Assembly (NCBI GenBank): GCA_033558025.1
Contig: JAUCEF010000003.1
Location: 2,568,001-2,632,000, forward strand
From: Phytophthora sp. 'mugwort'
Taxonomy: Eukaryota; Oomycota; Peronosporomycetes; Peronosporales; Peronosporaceae
Reading direction: 5' to 3'
DNA: 64,000 bases
The position numbers and the translations under genes are program-made. Shown one piece after another: positions 33,601-43,361 of this stretch. Under the pieces are notes generated by a model, which saw only the letters and a list, made by a program, of their open reading frames with translations, was not told the DNA's origin and searched no databases. The first letter of the stretch is position 1. Each line of letters begins with the position of its first letter.

Positions 33601-34784
33601 CGCGTGCTCTACGGTCTCAAGCAGTCGCCGCGCATGTGGAACCACACCATCGACGACTTCATGCTCAAGCTGGACTTCGACAAGTGCGAGACCGACCACT
33701 GCGTCTACGTCAAGCGCAACGACGACAGCATGGTGCTCGTGGTGCTGTACGTGGACGACCTGGTGATTGCGAGCAGTGATGACGACATGCTCAAGGCGAC
33801 CAAGAGCGCACTAAGCAAGCGGTTCGAGATGACGAACCTAGGCGAGCTGAGCTACTTTCTCGGAATGGAGATCAAGCAAGACATCAAGGCTGGTGAGGTG
33901 ACCATGCGGCAGACCAAGTTCGCGCGGAGCATCCTGAGCAAGTTCAGCATGGAGAACAGCAAGCCCGTGAAAACGCCGCAGGACCCCGGACTCAAGCTGA
34001 CCAAGGCTATGTGCGACGGCGGTTGCAAGCATGATGACACCATGGCAGGCGTGCCTTACCGGAACGCCGTGGGCTGCCTCATGTACTTGATGGTGGGCAC
34101 CCGACCGGATCTGGCTGCGGCAGTGGGCACACTGAGTCAGTTCGCTGCAGACCCATGCCCCACGCACTGGCAAGCACTCAAGCGCGTCCTCCGCTACATC
34201 CAAGGCACGGCGACGTACGGCATCGAGTTTCGCACCAAGGACCAAGAGGCGTCTGCGGCTACTCGGATGCGGACTGGGCGGGTGATGTGGAGTCGCGCCG
34301 CAGCACGAGCGGATACGCGTTCATAATGAGCGGTGGATGCGTGAGCTGGCGCAGCAAGAAGCAGAGGACGGTGGCACTATCGTCGACGGAAGCCGAGTAC
34401 ATGGCGCTATCGGAGGCAACATAGGAGGCCGTGTGGCTCAAGGCGTTTCTGTGCGAGATAGGCGAAACCACAGAGGGCAAGGCGATCAAGATCTACGAAG
34501 ACAACCAAGGATCCATCGCGCTTGGCAACAATCCCGAGTTTCACAAGCGTACCAAGCATATCGACATTCGCTATCACTTCGTGCGCGAGAAGGTCGAGGA
34601 CGGAGAAGTGGTGCTCGAGTACTGTCCGACGCAAGACATGCTGGCGGACCTGATGACCAAGCCCATTCCAGCGGCGCAGTTCGACTGTCTCCGGAGCAAG
34701 CTCGGCATCGAAGCACCGAAGGCTGTCGAGTCGAGTGGGAGTGTTGTCAAGGAGACGTCTCGACCAGCTGCTGTATACCGGTAG
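30652..34784 (+). pseudogene. B3 Gag-Pol, decayed mosaic copy
   Basis: Family B polyprotein with all domains recognisable: knuckle CHNCGKHGHWIAEC, protease VDSGA, integrase SDNGGEY, YVDD, RNase H. Lesions: TGA at 30970-30972 and 31231-31233, each replacing a Trp codon; a frameshift near 34250; TAG at 34422-34424 replacing Gln. Up to about 31240 it is nearly identical to B1; from there to near the 3' LTR it is clearly divergent although the LTR is again near identical. The pattern suggests a recombinant of two B subfamilies. It ends in the 3' LTR like B1. Confidence 0.93.
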
Positions 34785-35095
34785 GATACCGGTATGACCT
34801 TCACTCAGTGGCACCGCAATCATCCTGTGATTACGAGACGAAGATTACGTCACGGTGTTTATGGGACGGTGTTTACGCCACGGACGATTACGCCATGGGT
34901 GGGTACAAGATTGTGGGTACATGATGGGCTCTACGTGGCACTCCCTGATTGGCTGAAGTAACTCAGTATCCAGTAGAGAATCCAGTAGAGTGTACCCAGT
35001 AGGTAGAACTGTAGGCTTAGAGGTAGCAAGGAGTTTGCGAACTAAGGACCTAAATCAATCACTTTGCATTTTGCCATCAAGTGACCAAGCCTTTT
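34742..35095 (+). repeat. B3 3' LTR
   Basis: 354 bp, close to B1/B2 LTRs despite the divergent interior. The right flank GGAGG belongs to B4 gag; the left partner is lost with the truncated 5' LTR. Confidence 0.93.
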
Positions 35096-35980
35096 GGAGG
35101 CACCCGTGTTACCACCAACCGAGAAGAGGAAGTCGCCAGAGTCGTCTTCACTCTGCGCGACATTCGCTCGTTGCGGCCTCTGCCGCTCCGCGTTCTCGCG
35201 GATTCGCACCGGACACTTGGCGATCCAATGTCCGTGCTCGCCACAGTAGTGACAGGCACTAGTCTTCTGCGCCTGCCGACCCTTGCGCTTGTTGTCGCTT
35301 GTCATGAACGCTTGACCTTGACCGTGCGCGGTGCCGTCCGTACCGCCACCTTGTTCCTTGCGCTTCATGTCCTCATGTAGCAGCCGAGACGTCACGAGTT
35401 CCCACGACAGTGAGTCGGCTCTCGACTCCAACGCCGTGATCAGGAACTGGTACGACTCGCTCAGGCTCCCGAGAAGCGTGATCACCAAGTCGTCCTCGCT
35501 GATCGGAGCGCCCACTGCGTCGAGCTGCTCCGCCAGCGTCTTGAGCTTGTTGATGTGCTCCAGCACATCATCACCTTCGTCCATCATCGTCGTGAAGAAA
35601 CGTCGACGAAGAAAGAGCTTGTTGGCCAAACTCTTCTTCTCGAAGTGTCCTTCCAGTCTTGACCATGCATCATGCGCGCCACTCGCCGAGCGAACCAGCG
35701 GCAGCTGCGAATCCTCCATCGCGAGACAGATGATCGCCAGCGCCTTGCGCGACTTCTTCCGAAAGAGCGCTTGATCCGCCGCAGTCTGGCAGTGCTCCAG
35801 CTTCACTTCCCCACTTGTCACTTCCCACAGTTCGCGCTCCTCGAGCACCATCTGCATCTTGAACTTCCACGTGTGGAAGTTAGTTCCGTCGAACTTGTTA
35901 ATGCGGGCGGTAGTCGAAGTGGCTTCCATGGCGAAGGCGTAGTCGGGGTCTTGGTCAGGGAAGACGGGGCTTGGGCTCAT
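35096..35980 (-). pseudogene. B4 Gag fragment
   Basis: 295 open codons of family B Gag from the ATG in the primer-binding site (complement of 35978-35980) through the CCHC knuckle, cut just before the protease by the B3 LTR. Gag is complete but no Pol follows. Confidence 0.92.
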
Positions 35981-35984
35981 AACC

Positions 35985-36339
35985 AAAAGGCTTGGTCACT
36001 TGATGGCAAAATGCAAAGTGATTGATTTAGGTCCTTAGTTCGCAAACTCCTTGCTACCTCTAAGCCTACAGTTCTACCTACTGGGTACACTCTACTGGAT
36101 TCTCTACTGGATACTGAGTTACTTCAGCCAATCAGGGAGTGCCACGTAGAGCCCATCATGTACCCACAATCTTGTACCCACCCGTGGCGTAATCGTCCAT
36201 GGCGTAAACACCGTCCCATAAACACCGTGACGTAATCTTCGTCTCGTAATCACAGAAATGATTGCGGTGCCACTGAGTGAAGGTCATACCGGTATCCTAC
36301 CGGTATACAGCAGCTGGTCGAGACGTCTCCTTGACAACA
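35985..36339 (-). repeat. B4 5' LTR
   Basis: 355 bp on the minus strand. It shares private variants (ATTTCTGTGATTAC; GCCATGGACG; GCCACGGGTGG) with the LTR at 41719-42014, its mirror copy in the inverted repeat. The outer flank is ACTTT in A-IIb. Confidence 0.93.
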
Positions 36340-38799
36340 ACTTTAACTCAGCACGAATCGCCTTGCGCCAGTGCAGTTGGTCCGGGCCGTTGACCGCTTC
36401 TTGGAATGTCGACGGCTCCGATAAGTCCACGGCTGCTTCGACCGCGTTGGCACTTGCACGCCAAAACACAGATGGAGTCGATTCTTCATCTTGGTCTCCA
36501 GACTTTTCTTCTTCATCTGCGTCTGTTCGGTGCGAAGGGGAGTCGTTCGGTGCACTTGCTTCTTCCAGTCCAGGTCGATGACGCACAGCGCGCGGTCTTC
36601 TGGCAGCTTTATCTTCGTCACTCGGGCGGCTCTTGCGCTTCCCTGCCTGTTTGTACTCCGTCTGGCGCGGACCATCATCATCGATGTCGAGCGAGTCGAA
36701 GTCCAGGTCGTCGACGTCTTCATCAGAAATCGGCGGTAAAAGTCCAAAGGTCGATTCATCGAAGTTGACATCGCGACTGATGACCACCTGCCCCGCCTCG
36801 ATGTCATAAAGTCGATACGCCTTGGACACTTCTTTGTAACCCACAAACAATCCGGCGCGAGCCTTGTAATCCCACTTGAGTCGCTTCTCCTTCGGAGTCA
36901 AGATGTTTACGTCCGACAGCCGAAAACACGCATGTGCTTCACACTCGGCTTGGACTTGTAGACGATCTCGAACGGAGTTTTGTGCTTGATCTTGGGTGAC
37001 GGCAGGCGGTTCTTCACATAGATGGCCGTCATCGCCGCCTCAGCCCAGAAACACTTGTCCAGCTTGGCGTGATGCAACATGCTGCGGCCGATCGTGACGA
37101 TAGTTCGGATGGCTCGCTCTGCCGTGCCGTTGGTCTGGTGCGCGTACGGAACCGTGGTTTGCTGCTCGATGCCTTCGTCTTCGTAGAAATCTTTGAGCGA
37201 GTTGGTCGCAAACTCACGAGCTCCGTCGTGCCGCACAAACTTGACCTTCTTGCCGAACTGCGTCTGCACCTTCATGATGTATGTCTTGATGCACTCTTCA
37301 CTTTCCGACTTGGCACGCAGACAGAAACCCTTCATGCATCCGCTGGCTTCGTCCACGATCAGTAGCAGATACTTGCTGCCGCCAAGTGAGTTTTCCTCCA
37401 TGGGTCCGCAGATGTCAAAGTGGAGCAGCTCAAATGTGTCGTAGCGACGCTTGTCACGGTTGCTTGGGAATGGTTTTTGGACCATTTTGCCTTGCTGGCA
37501 ACCACGACACACACTTGGTCCACTCGACTTGGAAGGTGCTTTCGCGTCCTTGATCATCTTGGTGTCGACCATCTTGCGAAGAACCTCGACTGGAGCGTGA
37601 CCCATACGCGCGTGCAAATCGACCGTCCTTCCACTTGTCGCCGCATTTGCCGATCGCTGAGGTGTGCGAAGCCAGTAGAGTCCATCCACGAGATCCGCCG
37701 TCGCCACCACTTGATTCGAGTCCTTGCGCGAAACGTGCATCTCAGTGCCGTCAAATATCACTTGGAACTTGCCATGCTTGTTTATCTGCGGCACTGAAAG
37801 CAGATTCTTGCTCATATTTGGCACGTAAAGCGCGTTCTTGATCTCGATCTCGCGCTCGTCGCCGTTAGGCAGGACCACTCTTTCCACGATGGTCCCCATA
37901 CCCTTGATGGCAGCCTTGTTGCCACCGGCCACCGAAAGTTCGCCTTCATTTCGCTCGATCAAATTGGCGAACTTGGACTTGTCGTTGCAAATATGGTGCG
38001 TGGCACCGCTGTCGACCGCCCACATCCCGGACACATTCTTGTCCGTCGAAACTCCACATTCCAGGGAAACCGCGAACGCCACTTGATCGTAGTCGTTGTC
38101 GTAGCCGTCGCTGTCGTTTCTCCACTGGATGTTGTTGGCCCCGCGTCTACGGCCGTTGCCGCCGCGTCTTGGCCCTCGGTTCTCGTCCTTCTGCTTGGTC
38201 CAGCACTTGTCAATGACATGCCCCAATTTACCGCAGTACGTGCACTGACGAGATTCTCGCTCGGCACTGAACGCCTTGGCCGCGTTCTCAGTCTTCACCG
38301 TCGCCGTCTTCTCGCCTTGTCGCTTGATGTGCTCGTTCGTGAGCACCTTCACAACGTCTTGCGACCGCAGCTCTGCATTGCTCATCTCCAAGTTCAGCAC
38401 GACGTTCTCGTAGCTCTTGGGAAGACTGCGCAGCAAGCAGATCGCCACGTCCTCGTCCTCCATCTTGGCGCCGATGCTACTGAGCTTGGCGCTGATGTTC
38501 AGGACATCATTGCAATGATGCAACACATTGCCGCCTTCCGACATCTCCATGCTGAAGAGCTGCCGCTTCAGGTAGATGCGACCAGCCTTCTGCGATCCAC
38601 CGTACAGCGTCTTCAAGCGCGTCCACGCGATCCAGGATTCCTCGCAGTCATCGACCACATTATGGTAGTCAGCGTCCATGTGAAGCAACATCAGTCCAAA
38701 AGCGATGTTGCTCGACTTGACATACTCGTCCTTGGCCCGGGAGTCCGTAAAGGATGGAGACGTTTCCCGATTCACCACATGCCACGTCGACTTGGTTAG
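36340..38799 (-). pseudogene. A-IIb Gag-Pol fragment (left arm)
   Basis: Family A from gag codon about 37 to the start of the RT region (AIRAEL). It carries a 2-bp insertion near 36906 that makes a TAA in CRT-YIL and shifts frame. It is cut on the right by a plus-strand A-IIb LTR at GTTAG and on the left by the B4 LTR. It contains the CCHC knuckle, protease and integrase D-D-E. Confidence 0.93.
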
Positions 38800-39143
38800 T
38801 ATTGAGGGTTGCCGGGTTTTGGTACTGTGTACCAGTAACCGGTTAACCCGAACCGGTCCAACACGATCCCGCGATGTTTACGGTACGTTGTTTACGCAAC
38901 CGATGATTAGACGAGTAGGATGATTGGACGAGTGCGGAGTGTTGGTGATTGGATACACAAAATGATTGGATGCAGGGCTGCATATCTATGTGGTAGACTA
39001 GGTAGTGTAAGCTCCGATAAATCAATCACTTTCGAATCTTCCTTCTTCAGCTCAAGTGGTCTTCACTCCGGTCCTCGCACCCAAGTGCAGAACTCCCTTC
39101 GCTCCGTCCAAGCTTCACTTATCAAGATCCATACCTTTTATCA
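38800..39143 (+). repeat. A-IIb 5' LTR
   Basis: 344 bp, TATTGAGGG to TTTTATCA. The U3 is A-II-like, but the last part (AAGATCCATACC) resembles the A-I U5, so the LTR is itself a mosaic. The left flank is GTTAG. Confidence 0.92.
39026..39041 (+). promoter_or_regulatory. Predicted A-IIb LTR initiator
   Basis: TCACTTT (39026-39032) fits the oomycete initiator. AATCTTC (39035-39041) differs at one position from the FPR consensus. The leader to the ATG would be about 120 nt. Confidence 0.55.
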
Positions 39144-39147
39144 GGTT

Positions 39148-41718
39148 ATGAGCCCAAGCACCATGTCCTCTGCCCAAGACGTCTCGACCAAGGTCTCCAT
39201 CGACAAGTTCAACGGAGACAACTACGCGACGTGGAACCGCTACATGCGTGGCGTGTTCCTGACCAAGTCGACGTGGAATGTGGTGAATCGGGAAACGTCT
39301 CCGACCTTTACGGACTCCCGGGCCAAGGACGAGTATGTCAAGTCGAGCAACATCGCTTTTGGACTGATGTTGCTTCACATGGACGCCGACTACCATCATG
39401 TGGTCGATGACTGCGAGGAAGCATGGATCGCGTGGACGCGCTTGAAGACGCTGTACGGTGGATCGCAGAAGGCTGGTCGCATCTACCTGAAGCGGCAGCT
39501 CTTCAGCATGGAGATGTCGGAAGGCGGCAATGTGTTGCATCATTGCAATGATGTCCTGAACATCAGCGCCAAGCTCAGCAGCATCGGCGCCAAGATGGAG
39601 GACGAGGACGTGGCGATCTGCTTGCTGCGCAGTCTCCCCAAGAGCTACGAGAACGTCGTGCTGAACTTGGAGATGAGCAATGCAGAGCTGCGGTCGCAAG
39701 ACGTTGTGAAGGTGCTCACGAACGAGTACATCAAGCGACAAGGCGAGAAGACGGCGACGGTGAAGACTGAGAACGCGGCCAAGGCGTTCAGTGCCGAGCG
39801 AGAATCTCGTCAGTGCACGTACTGCGGTAAATTGGGGCATGTCATTGACAAGTGCTGGACCAAGCAGAAGGACGAGAACCGAGGGCCAAGACGCGGCGGC
39901 AACGGCCGTAGACGCGGGGCCAACAACATCCAGTGGAGAAACGACAGCGACGGCTACGACAACGACTACGATCAAGTGGCGTTCGCGGTTTCCCTGGAAT
40001 GTGGAGTTTCGACGGACAAGAATGTGTCCGGGATGTGGGCGGTCGACAGCGGTGCCACGCACCATATTTGCAACGACAAGTCCAAGTTCGCCAATTTGAT
40101 CGAGCGAAATGAAGGCGAACTTTCGGTGGCCGGTGGCAACAAGGCTGCCATCAAGGGTATGGGGACCATCGTGGAAAGAGTGGTCCTGCCTAACGGCGAC
40201 GAGCGCGAGATCGAGATCAAGAACGCGCTTTACGTGCCAAATATGAGCAAGAATCTGCTTTCAGTGCCGCAGATAAACAAGCATGGCAAGTTCCAAGTGA
40301 TATTTGACGGCACTGAGATGCACGTTTCGCGCAAGGACTCGAATCAAGTGGTGGCGACGGCGGATCTCGTGGATGGACTCTACTGGCTTCGCACACCTCA
40401 GCGATCGGCAAATGCGGCGACAAGTGGAAGGACGGTCGATTTGCACGCGCGTATGGGTCACGCTCCAGTCGAGGTTCTTCGCAAGATGGTCGACACCAAG
40501 ATGATCAAGGACGCGAAAGCACCTTCCAAGTCGAGTGGACCAAGTGTGTGTCGTGGTTGCCAGCAAGGCAAAATGGTCCAAAAACCATTCCCAAGCAACC
40601 GTGACAAGCGTCGCTACGACACATTTGAGCTGCTCCACTTTGACATCTGCGGACCCATGGAGGAAAACTCACTTGGCGGCAGCAAGTATCTGCTACTGAT
40701 CGTGGACGAAGCCAGCGGATGCATGAAGGGTTTCTGTCTGCGTGCCAAGTCGGAAAGTGAAGAGTGCATCAAGACATACATCATGAAGGTGCAGACGCAG
40801 TTCGGCAAGAAGGTCAAGTTTGTGCGGCACGACGGAGCTCGTGAGTTTGCGACCAACTCGCTCAAAGATTTCTACGAAGACGAAGGCATCGAGCAGCAAA
40901 CCACGGTTCCGTACGCGCACCAGACCAACGGCACGGCAGAGCGAGCCATCCGAACTATCGTCACGATCGGCCGCAGCATGTTGCATCACGCCAAGCTGGA
41001 CAAGTGTTTCTGGGCTGAGGCGGCGATGACGGCCATCTATGTGAAGAACCGCCTGCCGTCACCCAAGATCAAGCACAAAACTCCGTTCGAGATCGTCTAC
41101 AAGTCCAAGCCGAGTGTGAAGCACATGCGTGTTTTCGGCTGTCGGACGTAAACATCTTGACTCCGAAGGAGAAGCGACTCAAGTGGGATTACAAGGCTCG
41201 CGCCGGATTGTTTGTGGGTTACAAAGAAGTGTCCAAGGCGTATCGACTTTATGACATCGAGGCGGGGCAGGTGGTCATCAGTCGCGATGTCAACTTCGAT
41301 GAATCGACCTTTGGACTTTTACCGCCGATTTCTGATGAAGACGTCGACGACCTGGACTTCGACTCGCTCGACATCGATGATGATGGTCCGCGCCAGACGG
41401 AGTACAAACAGGCAGGGAAGCGCAAGAGCCGCCCGAGTGACGAAGATAAAGCTGCCAGAAGACCGCGCGCTGTGCGTCATCGACCTGGACTGGAAGAAGC
41501 AAGTGCACCGAACGACTCCCCTTCGCACCGAACAGACGCAGATGAAGAAGAAAAGTCTGGAGACCAAGATGAAGAATCGACTCCATCTGTGTTTTGGCGT
41601 GCAAGTGCCAACGCGGTCGAAGCAGCCGTGGACTTATCGGAGCCGTCGACATTCCAAGAAGCGGTCAACGGCCCGGACCAACTGCACTGGCGCAAGGCGA
41701 TTCGTGCTGAGTTAAAGT
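39148..41718 (+). pseudogene. A-IIb Gag-Pol fragment (right arm)
   Basis: Starts at the primer-binding-site ATG and is open to TAA 41149-41151, which is caused by a 2-bp insertion in CRT-YIL. The next frame continues through the integrase tail ([10 protein letters not shown]) to AIRAEL, where a family B LTR cuts it at AAAGT. RT and RNase H are missing. It mirrors 36340-38799. Confidence 0.94.
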
Positions 41719-42014
41719 TGTTGTCAAGGAGACGTCTCGACCAGCTGCTGTATACCGGTAGGATACCGGTATGACCTTCACTCAGTGGCACCGCAATCAT
41801 TTCTGTGATTACGAGACGAAGATTACGTCACGGTGTTTATGGGACGGTGTTTACGCCATGGACGATTACGCCACGGGTGGGTACAAGATTGTGGGTACAT
41901 GATGGGCTCTACGTGGCACTCCCTGATTGGCTGAAGTAACTCAGTATCCAGTAGAGAATCCAGTAGAGTGTATCCAGTAGGTAGAACTGTAGGCTTAGAG
42001 GTAGCAAGGAGTTT
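41719..42014 (+). repeat. Family B LTR, truncated (right arm)
   Basis: The first 296 bp of a B LTR (from TGTTGTC), ending at AGGAGTTT where an A-IIb LTR begins. It lacks the Inr/FPR promoter and the LTR end. One difference from its mirror copy in B4 was seen. Confidence 0.92.
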
Positions 42015-42357
42015 TGATAAAAGGTATGGATCTTGATAAGTGAAGCTTGGACGGAGCGAAGGAGGTTCTGCACTTGGTGCGAAGACCGGAGTGAAGACCA
42101 CTTGAGCTGAAGAAGGAAGATTCGAAAGTGATTGATTTATCGGAGCTTACACTACCTAGTCTACCACATAGATATGCAGCCCTGCATCCAATCATTTGGT
42201 GCATCCAATCACCAACACTCCGCACTCGTCCAATCATCCTACTCGTCTAATCATCGGTTGCGTAAACAACGTACCGTAAACATCGCGGGATCGTGTTGGA
42301 CCGGTTCGGGTTAACCGGTTACTGGTACACAGTACCAAAACCCGGCAACCCTCAATA
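42015..42357 (-). repeat. A-II#3 3' LTR
   Basis: 343 bp, minus strand, A-IIb type ending TTTTATCA. The left flank is AGTTT. It is followed (leftwards in element sense) by the purine tract and Pol end at 42358-42364. Confidence 0.92.
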
Positions 42358-42364
42358 CGCCCCC

Positions 42365-43001
42365 TCAACGCGAACACGCGTGGATTCCGAGGGACGCCGT
42401 CAGATCCATGTGGCGCGGTCCTGGCAGCGCCTTGGTCATGATGTCCGCGAGCATGATTGAAGTCTCACAATACTCGAGCTTGACTTCGCCGTGCTTGACC
42501 TCATCACGGATGTGATGGTACTTGATGTCGATGTGCTCATGTCTACCGGACTCACCATAGCCTTGCACTCGTCCATAACGAAACGCTTCAGGATATCATC
42601 CACATAACGCCGCTGGCACATCGTCACGCTGCCGTCCGGGCCATCCACCAGCTCGATTCCAAGGACGAACACACACTTGCCACTGTCAGTCATTTCGAAG
42701 CGTGTCTTGAGGTCGTTCTTCGTGCGTGAGATCAGCTCGGGTGAACTTCCGGTACCAACACATCGTCCACGTAGACCAGCAACAGAACACAGTGGCCATC
42801 GACAACCTTGATGTAGAGGCACGGGTCGAAGGCTGAAACTTGAAAACCGATAGAACACACGAATTCGTCGAAGGTCTCGTTCCATACGCGCGAAGCTTGC
42901 TTGAGACCGTAAATCGCCTTGACCAATTCCAGGCAGTCGAAATCACCATCCAGCTCGACGCCTTCAGGAACCACGCAGAACACCAACTCCTTCATGACGC
43001 C
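42365..43001 (-). pseudogene. A-II#3 Pol fragment, deleted and frameshifted
   Basis: The end of A-IIb Pol. The region from VDMS in the RT tail to HIDIKYHH near the end of RNase H is deleted, at about 42534-42539; both ends of the deletion carry AGCAC, so a microhomology event is likely. A 1-bp deletion near 42753 shifts frame in the YVDDVL region. The element continues beyond the nested C2 at 47752. Its last codon before the stop is Arg instead of His. Confidence 0.92.
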
Positions 43002-43357
43002 TGATGCAGGGTAACTTCCTTGGTACAGTGTACCAGTCCAAGTTACCCGAACCGGTTAACCGGACGGTCCAATGCTCCCTCGCCATGATTACGCCACGGT
43101 GATTACGCCACTCATGATTGGACGAGTAGGATGATTGGACGAGTACGGAATGATGGTGATTGGATGCACCAATTGATTGGATGCATAGTTGCATGTCTAT
43201 GTAGTATACCAGGTAGGCAGGCAAAGTAAGCTCCGATAAATCAATCACTTCTGAATTTCCATTCAACCTCTCAAGCCTCCTTCCTCGCCTCGCCTCAAGC
43301 CTCGGCGGTGTCCAAGACCCCTACGTCAAGTTCAAGACCCAACGTAACCTTTCTTCA
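43002..43357 (+). repeat. C2 5' LTR
   Basis: 356 bp, starting TGATGCAGGG here and ending TTTCTTCA. U3 contains GGTACAGTGTACC, ACCGGTTAACCGG and repeated GATTACGCCA; it shares GACGAGTAGGATGATTGG with family A LTRs. Confidence 0.94.
43245..43260 (+). promoter_or_regulatory. Oomycete-type core promoter in family C LTR
   Basis: TCACTTC (43245-43251) fits the initiator YCAYTYY, and AATTTCC (43254-43260) fits FPR MWTTTNC exactly. The predicted leader to the ATG at 43362 is about 115 nt. Confidence 0.65.
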
Positions 43358-43361
43358 GGTT

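Larger units (their letters stand above)
36044..42014. repeat. Large inverted repeat (arms 2,756 bp, spacer 459 bp)
   Basis: Left arm 36044-38799, right arm 39259-42014, equal in length with no net indel. Each arm holds A-IIb gag-pol joined at the same base to a family B LTR (junction AAAGT / ACTTT), and both share the same 2-bp frameshift and LTR variants. Only a few substitutions were seen, mostly near gag. The spacer is an A-IIb LTR plus the first 111 nt of gag. The left arm stops exactly at an LTR start and the right arm exactly at an LTR end. Confidence 0.9.
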
